Positions 1 to 8,740 are shown, counted from the first letter of the stretch. The stretch is 64,000 bases of DNA from Modicisalibacter sp033446685 (GCF_033446685.1 NZ_JAWQLY010000014.1:27173-91172), one strand, 5' to 3'. Numbers and translations: made by a program. Notes: generated by a model from the letters alone, not told the origin.

Positions 1-2
1 CC

Positions 3-503
3 GAATATCCCCAGATGCGCGCTGCCGGGGCCTCGCAGCGTCGTTGCATCGCCGCCTTGCGCGGGGCGGCGATGGAGCGCGCGGTCAACGATGTGGGTGA
101 GGTATTCGTCCAGCATGAGCAGGAATTGCTAAACGGTGCGCTGCAGGACGATCTGCTCGAGCTCTGTCACCCGGATCTGGGATGGGGGGTCAAGTCGGCC
201 AAGCAACTGGCGCGCGAGCGGATCTTCCAGAACGAGCGCAAGGCCAAGCTGGAGATCGGCGCCTATACCACGCTGGGCATCCTGCTCGAGGCGTTCATCG
301 GCGCCGCCCACGAACTCCATCATCAGGGCCGCTCGACCTTCAAGCATCAGCGCGTACTGGCATTGATCGGCGAGAACACGCCGAAGCCCACCTGGACGCT
401 CTACGATAGCTATCGCCGGATGCTCGACTTCATCGGCGGCATGACCGATCACTACGCCGTGGACCTGGCCCAGGAGATGGGCGGGCGGCTAAAGGGCGAC
501 TGA
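3..503 (+). CDS. dgt: dGTPase, C-terminal part (gene enters from the left edge)
   Basis: The frame is open to the left edge, so only about the last 166 residues are present. dGTPase is a cytoplasmic HD-domain enzyme that hydrolyses dGTP to deoxyguanosine and triphosphate and so shapes dNTP pools. The catalytic HD motif lies outside the window. The C-terminal block containing RVLALIGENTP and DFIGGMTDHYAVDL matches my memory of the dGTPase tail, where 'GMTD.YAVDL' is highly conserved. The protein ends GGRLKGD, after which a hairpin facing the opposite strand begins. The N-terminal boundary cannot be given. Confidence 0.85.
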   Translation, partial: EYPQMRAAGASQRRCIAALRGAAMERAVNDVGEVFVQHEQELLNGALQDDLLELCHPDLGWGVKSAKQLARERIFQNERKAKLEIGAYTTLGILLEAFIGAAHELHHQGRSTFKHQRVLALIGENTPKPTWTLYDSYRRMLDFIGGMTDHYAVDLAQEMGGRLKGD

Positions 504-558
504 CGGCTCGAGCGCGAAAGGGCGTTTAACTCGAAATATCCGTCGCAACGTCAGGCAT

Positions 559-590
559 AAAAAAACCAGGCCCGCCTAGGCGGGCCTGGT
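559..590 (-). terminator. Rho-independent terminator of the cold-shock gene
   Basis: A perfect 26-bp palindrome (565-590, arms ACCAGGCCCGCCT) is followed on the minus strand by a run of seven T (559-565 read as A on the plus strand). It lies about 50 bases after the stop of the minus-strand cold-shock gene. A second small hairpin (595-610, CGAACC-TTTC-GGTTCG) lies between the two. Confidence 0.85.
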
Positions 591-639
591 CGCTCGAACC
601 TTTCGGTTCGGAGCTCGACTAACCGGAGATTATCCGAAG

Positions 640-843
640 TTAGACGGGCTTGATGTTCGCGGCTTGCAGGCCTTTCTTGCCCTGAGTCACGTCAAAAGAA
701 ACCTCTTGACCGTCCTGCAGAGACTTGAAGCCTTCGGCCTGAATTTCCGAGAAGTGGGCAAACAGATCGTCGCCGCCGTCAGCGGGAGAGATGAAGCCGA
801 AGCCTTTGCTGTCGTTGAACCACTTGACTGTGCCAGTTGCCAT
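640..843 (-). CDS. CspA-family cold-shock protein
   Basis: A 67-residue single OB-fold RNA/ssDNA chaperone of normal CspA length. RNP1 is KGFGFI (residues 13-18) and RNP2 is LFAHF (27-31); the opening MATGTVKWFN is typical. Such proteins melt mRNA structure and may be cold-, growth- or stress-regulated; which paralogue this is (cspA, cspD, cspE) cannot be told from sequence alone. A Shine-Dalgarno-like AAGGAT lies about 8 bases before the ATG. The 226-base gap to the divergent RNase gene leaves room for the long 5' leader usual in this family. The gene is monocistronic and ends in a strong terminator. Confidence 0.95.
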   Translation of the reverse strand: MATGTVKWFNDSKGFGFISPADGGDDLFAHFSEIQAEGFKSLQDGQEVSFDVTQGKKGLQAANIKPV

Positions 844-1069
844 GTTAACTATCCTTGCGCGCTAGGCGCCTTGTGCGATTTGCCGGGTGATACCCCGAGT
901 TACAGTGGGTAAAACAAAGGAGATATACCAGGCTACCGAAGGACTCGATTACAACTGACTATATGCAACTTGCTAACCTACTGACCTCAATGTCTCACAC
1001 TTCGAGGCTCGGCGTCAATCCGCGCACCGCCGAACGCGGCTTGGCGACGCACCTGAAAGGGCTACTGGC

Positions 1070-1939
1070 ATGCACATCGGCGAGACGACCATGAGCCACT
1101 CCGGCCGTCGGCCAGCGACGGGCGCGAGACGTATCGGCGCGCTGTTGCTAGGATTGTTGCTTGGCCTGTCGATCTTGGCATCGGCCGGGGCGCAGCCGGC
1201 CCTCGATGGCGAGGGCTTCGATCATTACACGCTGGCGCTGACCTGGCACCCCGGCTTCTGCGAGTCGCGCCGCGATCCGCCCCGCGAGTGCCGCGAGCCG
1301 CGCCTGCGCGGGTCGGCCGACGATGGCTTCGTGCTGCATGGCTTGTGGCCGTCGTTACCCGAGCGATTCGCCGAGGATGGGGTAACGCCCAGGCGCTGGT
1401 GGGCCGAGGGTTGTTTTCTCGAGCAGCCGCGTGCCCGGGGCAGCTTCTGTCGCGCGCACCGGCCCTTCAAGCTGCCCGAGGCGCTCGCCGGTGCGCTCGA
1501 CGCGGCCATGCCCGGCCGCGCGAGCTGTCTCGATCGCTACCAATACGCCAAGCACGCCGCCTGTCTGAACCTGCCCGCCGAGGCCTATTTCGCCACCGCC
1601 GTGGATCTCGTCGCGGCGATCAACGCCAGCGCCTTCGGCGATTTCGTGGTGATCAACCAGGGTGGCTCCGTGGCCCGCAACGCGCTGATTGCGGCCTTCG
1701 AGGCGGCTTTCGGGGAGGCTACCGGCCGCGCCCTGCAACTGGTCTGCAGCGGGCGCGGCAACCGGCTGTTGAGCGAGGTGCGCATCGGCATCGCGGCCGA
1801 CGCGTTGGCCTCGTTTCCCGCTTCGTCGAGCCTGGTACCGCTGCGGCGCGGGCGCTGCGCCTCGCGGATACATATCGCCCGCCTCGCAGCCGCCCAGCCG
1901 GCAAACGAGCGTAGCCTGCAAACAAGGCCGGGAACGTGA
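1070..1939 (+). CDS. Secreted ribonuclease T2 family protein (RNase I-like)
   Basis: A 289-residue protein with a signal peptide (hydrophobic core about 22-38, likely cleavage after SAGA or AQP near 41-43). RNase T2 enzymes cleave RNA without base specificity through 2',3'-cyclic phosphates in the periplasm or outside the cell. The first active-site block FVLHGLWPSL carries catalytic His90. The second reads QYAKHAACL (Lys161, His162), with Ala where most members have Gly after KH. Several cysteine pairs fit an exported protein. The ATG at 1070 has an AAAGGG ribosome site; the ATG at 1091 would remove seven residues and also leave a good signal peptide. It is divergent from the cold-shock gene. 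Confidence 0.88.
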   Translation: MHIGETTMSHSGRRPATGARRIGALLLGLLLGLSILASAGAQPALDGEGFDHYTLALTWHPGFCESRRDPPRECREPRLRGSADDGFVLHGLWPSLPERFAEDGVTPRRWWAEGCFLEQPRARGSFCRAHRPFKLPEALAGALDAAMPGRASCLDRYQYAKHAACLNLPAEAYFATAVDLVAAINASAFGDFVVINQGGSVARNALIAAFEAAFGEATGRALQLVCSGRGNRLLSEVRIGIAADALASFPASSSLVPLRRGRCASRIHIARLAAAQPANERSLQTRPGT

Positions 1940-1952
1940 GCGTTCGCTTGCG

Positions 1953-2873
1953 CTAGATCGAGGCGCGTTCGCGGCGGCGATCGTCGAGCAGCGCGGCGCG
2001 CCGGGTCAGTGCACGGGCCACGTCGTCGTGCTCGGCATCACTGAACTCGCCGAGACGCGCCTCGGCGAGCAGCTTGGCCAGCTCCTCGCCGCTGACCACC
2101 AGCAGGTCGTCCGGCGCCTCGCCGCTATCGATCCGCCAGCCGGGCAGAACCAGCACGCCGCGCACCGGTACGTCCACTCCGCACTCCCGCGCCAGCCAGT
2201 GGCGCATCCAGCCCGCCGCCTGGCGGGTCTTGCGTAGCGGTTCACGCTCGCTCCAGCCGGGAAAGCGCAGGCGCTGGCCCTCCACGGCCACCTGGTCCTG
2301 AGGCCGGCCGGCGGCGTCCAGCGGATGCGTCCGCGCGCGGGTCTCCACGACGAACACGCCATAGGGCGTCAGCGCCACATGGTCGATGGTGAAGGTGTCG
2401 CTGGGAATGTCGTGAAACACGAAAAACGGGTGATCCTCGGGGCGGATCAGGCGCTCGAGTTCCTGGCCCACCGCCAGTTCGCAGGCCAGCCCCAGCTTGA
2501 GCCGGCGAATGCGCTGGAAATCGCGCATCAGCAAGAAGCAGAACAGCAGCACCAGCGCCGAGCAGAGCAGCCCGTAGAGCGCCCATTCGAACCAGATTTG
2601 CTCGTCGGCGAAGAGCATGCGGCCCATGCCGAAGGTCAGCGGCGCTAGGATCACGATCGGTCCCAGCGCGCCGTTCAAAAACAGGCTGGTGAAGGCGCGA
2701 TCGAGGCGATCGCGCAGCGCCTGGCCGGGCTCGCGCAGGGGATGGGCGTCGAACGGCGAATGGACACGGGCGTCGTGCAGGTTGCGTAGCGCCACCACGA
2801 TGCTGGCGGTGGCGCCGAGCGGCGCCAGGAAGATCAGCGGTAACAGGTATTCCAGCCAGGCCATCTCATTCAT
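1953..2873 (-). CDS. Membrane protein with NERD (nuclease-related) domain
   Basis: A 306-residue protein with three hydrophobic segments (about 6-28, 63-85 and 96-118) followed by a cytoplasmic NERD-like domain (about 130-245). The domain shows the pattern LACELAVGQELERL, then FTIDHVALTPYGVFVVETRA, which resembles the D...E.K-type core of restriction-nuclease-like folds (Asp in TIDH, Glu in VVET). The NERD family was named for distant nuclease similarity; its substrates are mostly unknown. It lies tail-to-tail with the RNase T2 gene and upstream of a convergent-side diguanylate cyclase, neither of which explains its role. Confidence 0.75.
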   Translation of the reverse strand: MNEMAWLEYLLPLIFLAPLGATASIVVALRNLHDARVHSPFDAHPLREPGQALRDRLDRAFTSLFLNGALGPIVILAPLTFGMGRMLFADEQIWFEWALYGLLCSALVLLFCFLLMRDFQRIRRLKLGLACELAVGQELERLIRPEDHPFFVFHDIPSDTFTIDHVALTPYGVFVVETRARTHPLDAAGRPQDQVAVEGQRLRFPGWSEREPLRKTRQAAGWMRHWLARECGVDVPVRGVLVLPGWRIDSGEAPDDLLVVSGEELAKLLAEARLGEFSDAEHDDVARALTRRAALLDDRRRERASI

Positions 2874-2959
2874 CCTTGCCGCGATGGTGCGAACGAAGCG
2901 CTCATTCTAGAATCTGTTGGCGTTTCCGCGCGAGCCGCATTGTTGCCAAAGGGCGCGGT

Positions 2960-4024
2960 TCAAGCCGAGCGGGTGATCGGCGTGTAGGCGACCACCCGAT
3001 TGCGCCCTTGGGTCTTGGCGCTGTAGAGCGCCTGGTCGGCGTGGCGCAGCCAGTCGTGATAGTCGTTCATGGCGTCGGCCGATTCGGCCAGCCCGATGCT
3101 CAACGTGCAGGGCAGCAGGGCGTCGCCCTGGACCTCGGGGCGCGGAAAGCGCTCGCGCAGCGTGTCGAGCAATGGCAACGCCTGGTCGATGGGCGTGCCG
3201 GGCAGTATCACGCCGAACTCCTCGCCGCCGTAACGACCGACCAGGGCCTGATCGCCCAGGGCCTCGCGCAGGAAAGCCGAGGCGCGGCGCAGGGTCTGGT
3301 CACCCATGGCATGGCCGAAGGTGTCGTTGATCTGCTTGAAATGATCGAGATCGATGAGCGCCAGGGTGGTCGGGCGATATTCCTCGGCGAAGTGACGCTC
3401 GGCCAGCGTTTCCCAGTGGCGGCGGTTGTACAGCCCGGTGAGGCCGTCGGTACGGCTGAGCCGGGTCAGCAGGCGTTTCTGCTCGACCAGCGTCTTGGCC
3501 TGGCGGTAGACGATCTGGCCGATCGTCAGCGGGTAGACGATCAGCAGCGGCAGGCAGGCGAGCAACACCAATGGTGCGGGCACCAGCGTGAAGGCCGGCA
3601 CGTCGAGGACCAGCCAGCCGAGGGCCGCGCCGGCGCACAGCGCGATGAGTCCGCGCGCGAGCATGCGCAGCCCGCCGACGGCGATGTTATTGAAGCACAG
3701 CAGCGTGGCGAAAACCGCACACGGAAGTACGCTGAATCCCATCGCCGCGGCCCAGACGCCCCCGAGCAGGGTATCCAGCAGTAGCAGGCGGCGCTCGTGG
3801 CTGTGCGGTTCGCGGCTGCGCGCGGTCCACCAGCGGGCGATGTGCGGCCAGGCCAGGCCATTGAGCGCCAGGAGCAACCACAGTGGCCAGCCGGCGCCGG
3901 TTTCATGGAGCGTCGCGGCGACGCACAGCGACCCCAGCCCCAGGCCGATGATGCGAGGCAGATAGGCGCGCCGGGAGAGAGCGAGGCGCGGGTCGCGGCG
4001 GGGTGTGGCGGCGTCGTCAGACAT
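2960..4024 (-). CDS. Diguanylate cyclase with MASE2 membrane sensor
   Basis: A 354-residue inner-membrane protein. The N-terminal RRAYLPRIIGLGLGSLCVA region and following hydrophobic segments (about 22-165) look like a MASE2 sensor, as in E. coli DgcC/AdrA. The GGDEF domain occupies about 185-350, with the GGEEF active site at 266-270, metal ligand Asp225 and nucleotide-contacting FKQIND. It should condense two GTP into c-di-GMP. The tetrapeptide where the RxxD inhibitory site normally sits reads differently (GDQA), so product inhibition may be absent. Its start lies about 95 bases from the divergent sirtuin gene. Confidence 0.9.
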   Translation of the reverse strand: MSDDAATPRRDPRLALSRRAYLPRIIGLGLGSLCVAATLHETGAGWPLWLLLALNGLAWPHIARWWTARSREPHSHERRLLLLDTLLGGVWAAAMGFSVLPCAVFATLLCFNNIAVGGLRMLARGLIALCAGAALGWLVLDVPAFTLVPAPLVLLACLPLLIVYPLTIGQIVYRQAKTLVEQKRLLTRLSRTDGLTGLYNRRHWETLAERHFAEEYRPTTLALIDLDHFKQINDTFGHAMGDQTLRRASAFLREALGDQALVGRYGGEEFGVILPGTPIDQALPLLDTLRERFPRPEVQGDALLPCTLSIGLAESADAMNDYHDWLRHADQALYSAKTQGRNRVVAYTPITRSA

Positions 4025-4118
4025 GCGGCGTTACGGTCCTGATACTGGCCACCCGGGCCGGGTGTATGAGACGTTTTACCTTGACGCAAAACCCGACTGG
4101 CGGCTAGTGGAAAGTTGC

Positions 4119-5018
4119 ATGACGACGATCAACGATATGCGCCCGGCGCCGGGCTCCTGGCCCGCCCCGGGGGAGCCTGGCGGCGCCGCGCCGCAGGACC
4201 CGCTCCAGGCACTGCAGGCGTTCGTCGAACGCTATCCGCGGTTGATGGTGCTGACCGGTGCCGGGGTCAGCACCGAATGCGGCATTCCCGATTACCGGGA
4301 TGCAAAGGGCGCCTGGAAGCGTTCACCGCCGGTCCAGCATCAGGCCTTCATGGCCAGCGCGGCGACCCGCCAGCGCTACTGGGCGCGTAGCCTGATCGGC
4401 TTTCGCGCCATCGAGGGCGCCCGCCCGGGGCCGGCGCACCGCGCCCTGGCGCGGCTCGAGGCGCTCGGCCACGTCACCGCGCTGGTCACCCAGAACGTCG
4501 ACGGGCTGCACCAGCGCGCCGGCTCCCGGCGCGTCATCGACCTCCACGGGCGTGCCGAGCTCGTGCGCTGCATGGGCTGTGGCGCCAGCCGCATGCGCTA
4601 CGCGCTGCATCAGGAACTGGCGGCCCGCAACCCCGACTGGCTGGCGCTGGACGCGGCGGTCGGCCCGGATGGCGACGCCGACCTCGACGGCCTGGACTTC
4701 TCGCGTTTCCAAGTGCTCGACTGCACGCGCTGTGGCGACGGTATCTGGAAGCCCGACGTGGTGTTCTTCGGCGACAACGTGCCGCGCACGCGGGTCGATG
4801 CCGCCTTCGCGGCGCTGGCCGAGGCCGACGCGTTGCTGGTCGCCGGTTCGTCGCTGATGGTCTATTCGGGATTTCGTTTCGCCCGCCAGGCGGCCCGCGA
4901 CGGCAAACCGATCGTCTGTGTCAATCGTGGCCATACCCGCGGCGATCCGCTCTATGCCCTCAAGCTCGACGCGCCGGTGGGCGAGACCCTGACGGCACTG
5001 GCCGAGGCGCTGAGCTGA
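4119..5018 (+). CDS. NAD-dependent protein deacylase, class II sirtuin
   Basis: A 299-residue Sir2-family enzyme that removes acyl groups from lysine using NAD+. Visible motifs are GAGVSTECGIPDYR (47-60, NAD binding), QNVDGLHQRAG (125-135), catalytic His143 in DLHG, and four zinc cysteines, C151/C154 and C202/C205. The GVSTE.GIPDYR sequence and the wide 47-residue gap between cysteine pairs fit class II (SIRT4-like), not CobB. The ATG at 4119 has a GGAAAG site just upstream; the frame stays open to 4005, but that would overlap the divergent cyclase. It could act on acetylated Acs, whose gene is 40 kb away; that is only a suggestion. Confidence 0.9.
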   Translation: MTTINDMRPAPGSWPAPGEPGGAAPQDPLQALQAFVERYPRLMVLTGAGVSTECGIPDYRDAKGAWKRSPPVQHQAFMASAATRQRYWARSLIGFRAIEGARPGPAHRALARLEALGHVTALVTQNVDGLHQRAGSRRVIDLHGRAELVRCMGCGASRMRYALHQELAARNPDWLALDAAVGPDGDADLDGLDFSRFQVLDCTRCGDGIWKPDVVFFGDNVPRTRVDAAFAALAEADALLVAGSSLMVYSGFRFARQAARDGKPIVCVNRGHTRGDPLYALKLDAPVGETLTALAEALS

Positions 5019-5123
5019 GCCTGCACCGGCGTGTATAAAGTTTTCCCTTCGGCGGCCGTTATCGTCTATTCGACCGGCCCCAGATGCCGGCTGATTACCC
5101 GATAAGGCAGGGAAGGGAACATC

Positions 5124-5786
5124 ATGCAGCTCGTCAGCAAGATTCTCATCGCCGCGGCGCTGGCCGCCGTTTCCGCTCCGGCAGCCGCTGCGGGTCAGTG
5201 GTCGCTGGGCGCCGGCGTCGGTACCACCGGTTACGAAGGCAGCGTCAGCTACCGCTTTCACGACAATTTCGCGCTTACCGGCAGCTATAGCGGCTTCACC
5301 TACGACGACATCGACTACGAGAGCGACGACGCCGACTATAGCGGCGACTTCGATATCGACGTCTACGGCCTGAGCGTCGACTACTTCCCGTTCGCCGGGC
5401 GCTTCTATCTCTCGGCGGGGGCGGTGCGTCCGGATATCGCCATGCAGGTGGTCGGCAAACCCAAGTCGGGTACCTCCTACGAGTTCAATGGTGAGGAATA
5501 TACCGCCCAAGAAGTGGGCACGCTCGAAGGCCGCGTCAGTCTCGGCGATTCCGTGCAGCCCTACCTGGGGCTGGGCTGGCGCGGCAGCCACCAGCCGGGC
5601 CTGGGGGTGTTCGCCCGTCTCGGGGTGTTCCTGACCGATGCCGAGGTCGATCTGCGTGCTTCCAACGAAAACGTTAACCAGGGGCTGGCTCAGGATATCC
5701 AGCAGGAAGAGGACGATCTGCAGGACGACGTCGACGAGTTCGGCGTCTATCCGGTGGCCATGGTGGGGCTCGAGTACACCTTCTGA
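5124..5786 (+). CDS. Outer-membrane beta-barrel family protein (unassigned)
   Basis: A 220-residue exported protein with a clear signal peptide (MQLVSKILIAAALAAVSAPAAA, cleavage near 22-23). The mature part alternates short amphipathic strands (GQWSLGAGVG, SVSYRFHDNFALTGSYSG, VYGLSVDYFPF, FYLSAGAVR) and ends in VGLEYTF, a C-terminal aromatic signature for Bam-dependent insertion. It contains very acidic stretches (about residues 58-75 and 190-206), as expected at high salt. The size fits an 8-stranded barrel. I do not recognise a specific family. A GGAAGGGAA ribosome site precedes the ATG. It is followed by a bidirectional terminator. Confidence 0.75.
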   Translation: MQLVSKILIAAALAAVSAPAAAAGQWSLGAGVGTTGYEGSVSYRFHDNFALTGSYSGFTYDDIDYESDDADYSGDFDIDVYGLSVDYFPFAGRFYLSAGAVRPDIAMQVVGKPKSGTSYEFNGEEYTAQEVGTLEGRVSLGDSVQPYLGLGWRGSHQPGLGVFARLGVFLTDAEVDLRASNENVNQGLAQDIQQEEDDLQDDVDEFGVYPVAMVGLEYTF

Positions 5787-5814
5787 GGCTGCGCAGCCGC
5801 GCTAGCCAACGCAA

Positions 5815-5840
5815 AAAAGCCCGGACCAGCCCGGGCTTTT
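5815..5840. terminator. Bidirectional Rho-independent terminator
   Basis: A 10-bp stem (AAAAGCCCGG / CCGGGCTTTT) with a 6-base loop and T-runs on both strands. It separates the plus-strand barrel gene from the minus-strand aldo/keto reductase gene. Confidence 0.9.
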
Positions 5841-5865
5841 CGTGGTTCGCCTCGCGGCGAATGCT

Positions 5866-6858
5866 TCAGCGTGTCGGCGGCGCCATGAATTCGGGGCCCA
5901 CCGGGTCGCTGACGTGCTCGGCGAGGAGCCGGTCGATCTCGCTCAGGTCGTCGGCACTGAGCTTCCAGCCGTCGATGGCCGCGAGCGGCTCCATCTGGTC
6001 GGGGCGCCGGCCGCCCCACAGCGCGATGCCGTTGGCATGGCTGTCGATCAGCCAGCGCACGGCGAGTTCCAGCACGTGCTTGCCGTGGCGCTCCCGGGCG
6101 AAGCGCTCGAGCGCATCCACCGCGGCCAGGTACTGCGCGTAGCGCGGCTGCTGGAACTTGGGGTCCTTGTTGCGCAGGTCGTCGCCTTCAAATTGCGTGT
6201 CGCGCCGCATCTTGCCGCTGAGCAGGCCGCGGCACAGCGCGCCGTAGGTCAGCATGGTCAGCCCTTCGCGCTCGGCGTAGGGGACGATGTCGCGTTCGGC
6301 GTCGCGCTCGAACAGGTTGAGCGGCGGTTGCACGCTGTGCAGCGGGGCGACCTCGCCGAAGGCCTGGCACTGCTCGACGGAGAAGTTGCTGACGCCGATG
6401 GCGCGGATCTTGCCGTCGCGGTAAAGCCGCTGCATGGCGCTGGCGGTCTCCTCCATCGGCACTCGAGGGTCGGGCCAATGGATCTGGTAGAGATCGATCG
6501 CCTCGGTGCCCAGCCGGCGCAGCGAGTCCTCGACTTCCCGTTCGATGCGCGGCGCGCTGGCGTTGCGCACCAGGGCGGGGATGCCTTCGCCCCACTCGAG
6601 GCCGGCCTTGCTGGCGATCACCAGCTCGTCGCGCCGGCCGTACTCGGCGAGCGCCTTGCCGACGACCTCCTCGGAGTGGCCGAAACCGTAGGCCGGGGCG
6701 GTGTCGATCAGCGTCACACCCCGCTCCAGCGCGGCATGAATGGTGCGGATCGCCTGGGCATCGTCGCTGCCGCCCCACATTCTGCCGCCGATCGCCCAGG
6801 TGCCGAGGCCGATGCGCGAGGCGGACAGGCCGCTATCGCCGATCTTGAGGGTTTCCAT
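5866..6858 (-). CDS. Aldo/keto reductase
   Basis: A 330-residue (alpha/beta)8-barrel NAD(P)H-dependent oxidoreductase. The catalytic tetrad is visible as Asp in IDTAPAYGFG, Tyr in the same motif, Lys in VIASKAG and His in YQIHWPD. The start METLKIGDSGLSASRIGLGTW is typical, and GGGAGCG precedes this ATG; a longer open frame upstream has no support. The substrate is unknown; the family reduces aldehydes and ketones or oxidises polyols. The gene stands alone between a terminator and a lipoprotein gene on the same strand. Confidence 0.9.
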   Translation of the reverse strand: METLKIGDSGLSASRIGLGTWAIGGRMWGGSDDAQAIRTIHAALERGVTLIDTAPAYGFGHSEEVVGKALAEYGRRDELVIASKAGLEWGEGIPALVRNASAPRIEREVEDSLRRLGTEAIDLYQIHWPDPRVPMEETASAMQRLYRDGKIRAIGVSNFSVEQCQAFGEVAPLHSVQPPLNLFERDAERDIVPYAEREGLTMLTYGALCRGLLSGKMRRDTQFEGDDLRNKDPKFQQPRYAQYLAAVDALERFARERHGKHVLELAVRWLIDSHANGIALWGGRRPDQMEPLAAIDGWKLSADDLSEIDRLLAEHVSDPVGPEFMAPPTR

Positions 6859-6943
6859 TGGAACGCTCCCTGTTGCCGTGGATGGTTGGACACCTAGGCT
6901 GGTCGGTTCCGGCCGCCTTGGCAAGCCGCTGGCGCTTGCCGGA

Positions 6944-7381
6944 TCAGCGCAGGCTGGCGGCGACCGGCTCGACGCGAACCTCGACGGGCACTTTGCCAGA
7001 GCCCGCCGCGGTGTCGTCGGTGAGTACCGCAACCGGCTCGGGCGAGGCGTAGAGCAGCCGGCCGTCGGCGCGGATCTCGGCGCGCAGCACGTAATCGCGA
7101 CCTGCGGTGACGGCATTGGCGTCATAGCGCAGCACCACGGGGATCGGCCCGCGGCTCAGGCGCGTGTAATTGCCCTCGGCGATCACGCCGCCGCTTGCCG
7201 AGCCTTCGCGCAGGGTGACGTTGAGTTCGGCGTTGCGCGGCAGTTCGAGCGGGGTACCGGCGATGATGCGAGCCTCGAGGCTGGCGAAGCGCGGAGTCAG
7301 CGCACAGGCGCCGAGGGCGAGCAGAACGAGCAGCGCCAAGGCCAGTCGCAGCGGCTGTGGCAGGCCGGGGTGGCGGGTCAT
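6944..7381 (-). CDS. YbaY-family lipoprotein
   Basis: A 145-residue protein with a lipoprotein signal peptide; the lipobox LALGAC makes Cys26 the probable lipidated residue. The remainder is a single beta-rich domain with 'LPRNAELNVTLREGS' and 'VVLRYDANAVTAGRDYVLRAEIRADGRLLYAS', the pattern of the YbaY / META-associated 'type III secretion lipoprotein chaperone' family. Its exact function is not known. AGGAG precedes the ATG. It is followed on the same strand by the aldo/keto reductase and preceded by the SUI1 gene. Confidence 0.8.
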   Translation of the reverse strand: MTRHPGLPQPLRLALALLVLLALGACALTPRFASLEARIIAGTPLELPRNAELNVTLREGSASGGVIAEGNYTRLSRGPIPVVLRYDANAVTAGRDYVLRAEIRADGRLLYASPEPVAVLTDDTAAGSGKVPVEVRVEPVAASLR

Positions 7382-7423
7382 AACGGCTCCTGATGCAGTG
7401 GGTGAATGAAGAAACTCAGCCGC

Positions 7424-7798
7424 TCAGCCTCCGGCCAGCTTGACCGTATAGCCCCGGGACTCGAGCTCGGCCTTGAGCACCTGGCGATGATCGCCCTGGA
7501 TCTCGATGACGCCCTCCTTGACGGCGCCGCCGGTACCGCAGCGCTTCTTGAGCGTCTTGGCCAGCGCCTTGAGCTCGTCGTGGACGAGCGGCACGCCGTG
7601 CACCGTGGTCACGCCCTTGCCCTTGCGGCCGCTGGTCTCGCGACGAATGCGCACCACCCCGTCGAGCGCGGCGATGCGTTCGGCCTCGGCGTGATCGGCG
7701 CACTGACAGTCGGCGAGCGGGTGGCGGCATGCGGGGCAGGTCTCGCCATGTTCGGTCGAATAGACGAGCCCGCGCAGCTGATCCTGAAGGGATGCCAT
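7424..7798 (-). CDS. yciH: SUI1/eIF1-type translation initiation factor (YciH family)
   Basis: A 124-residue protein whose C-terminal half (about 44-124) is the SUI1 fold. The signature GVVRIRRETSGRKGKGVTTV and ending VIEIQGDHRQVLKAELESRGYTVKLAGG-type tail match YciH closely. In bacteria the role is in start-codon discrimination, by analogy with eIF1. The N-terminal part has four cysteines (C21, C24, C31, C33), which may bind zinc. The ATG at 7798 was chosen because AGGAG lies 5-9 bases upstream; an ATG at 7822 has no such site. Confidence 0.92.
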   Translation of the reverse strand: MASLQDQLRGLVYSTEHGETCPACRHPLADCQCADHAEAERIAALDGVVRIRRETSGRKGKGVTTVHGVPLVHDELKALAKTLKKRCGTGGAVKEGVIEIQGDHRQVLKAELESRGYTVKLAGG

Positions 7799-7902
7799 CA
7801 AGCGGCTCCTGTCGAATGGCACATGGAGTCCCGATGATAGCGCAGCACGACGCCGGCGACGATGGCCGGCACGGAGAGCGCAGTGACCGCCGCCGGGCGG
7901 CG

Positions 7903-8598
7903 TCAGCGGGCGGCGGCGACCGGCATGTAGTGGCTGACGGTTTCGGCGAGGCGGGCGAGGATGCCGGGCAGTTGGCCCATGTCGGTCATCGAGATCGCCC
8001 CGTCGGGGGTCTGCTCCTCGGCGGGGAAGCGATTGATGTGCACCACGCGCATGCCGGCGGCGAGCCCGGCGGCGACGCCCACCGCGGCGTCATCGATCAC
8101 CACGCACTGCTCGGGCGTGAAGCCCATGCTGCGGGCGGCGTGCAGGAATAGCCCGGGGTCGGGCTTCCAGCATTGCAGCGTGTAGCCGCTATACAGGCGT
8201 TCGTCGAAGTAGCGGCGCAGGCCGGTGCTGTCGAGGGCGTTGCGGATCTTGTGCTCGGGACCGTTCGAGGCCACGCAGCGGGGAAGTTCGGACAGGGCAT
8301 CGAGGGTTTCGCGAACGCGCGGGATGGGCTGAAGCTCGCGGGCCATGCGCAGGGCCATGGTCTTGCGCATCTCGGCCTCGGCGGCGCTGCGCACCGTAGC
8401 GTCGAGCGCACCGTGGCGGCGTTCCAGCTCGGCGACGATAGTCATGAAGCGTACACCGCGAAACTCTTCCATGTATTGTCGTGCGGCGAAGGGCAGGCCG
8501 ACGCGATTCAGCGTATCGGCCATCACTTCCGCCAGTAGCGGTTCGCTGTCCACCAGGGTGCCATCGCAGTCGAAAAGCAGACAGAAGGGTTGGGACAT
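7903..8598 (-). CDS. HAD-superfamily hydrolase, subfamily IA (YieH-like)
   Basis: A 231-residue phosphatase. Motif I is DCDGT (residues 10-14) with nucleophile Asp10 and acid/base Asp12; the cap domain follows to about 80; motif II is VASNGP, motif III Lys is in CWKPDPGLF, and motif IV is VVIDDA. Members of this group dephosphorylate small sugar phosphates such as 6-phosphogluconate (E. coli YieH). The neighbouring 2-ketogluconate genes make a sugar-acid phosphate plausible but do not prove it. Confidence 0.85.
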   Translation of the reverse strand: MSQPFCLLFDCDGTLVDSEPLLAEVMADTLNRVGLPFAARQYMEEFRGVRFMTIVAELERRHGALDATVRSAAEAEMRKTMALRMARELQPIPRVRETLDALSELPRCVASNGPEHKIRNALDSTGLRRYFDERLYSGYTLQCWKPDPGLFLHAARSMGFTPEQCVVIDDAAVGVAAGLAAGMRVVHINRFPAEEQTPDGAISMTDMGQLPGILARLAETVSHYMPVAAAR

Positions 8599-8740
8599 TG
8601 GTCGTGTCTCTTGCGGCTAGCCTCGATAGAGCGGGCTCATACTCTTCGTTATCGGCAAGGCCGGCACGCGGTTGAGGGTGAATTGCCTTTATTTAACGAA
8701 CACTGTTTTTTATCACTCTAGCGTAACCTGGCGGATTTGT

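Noticed and set aside
917..930. AAAGGAGATATACC resembling the ribosome site used in common expression vectors
   Set aside because: It is not followed by a start codon at a suitable distance and lies in a natural intergenic gap. I see no vector sequence around it.
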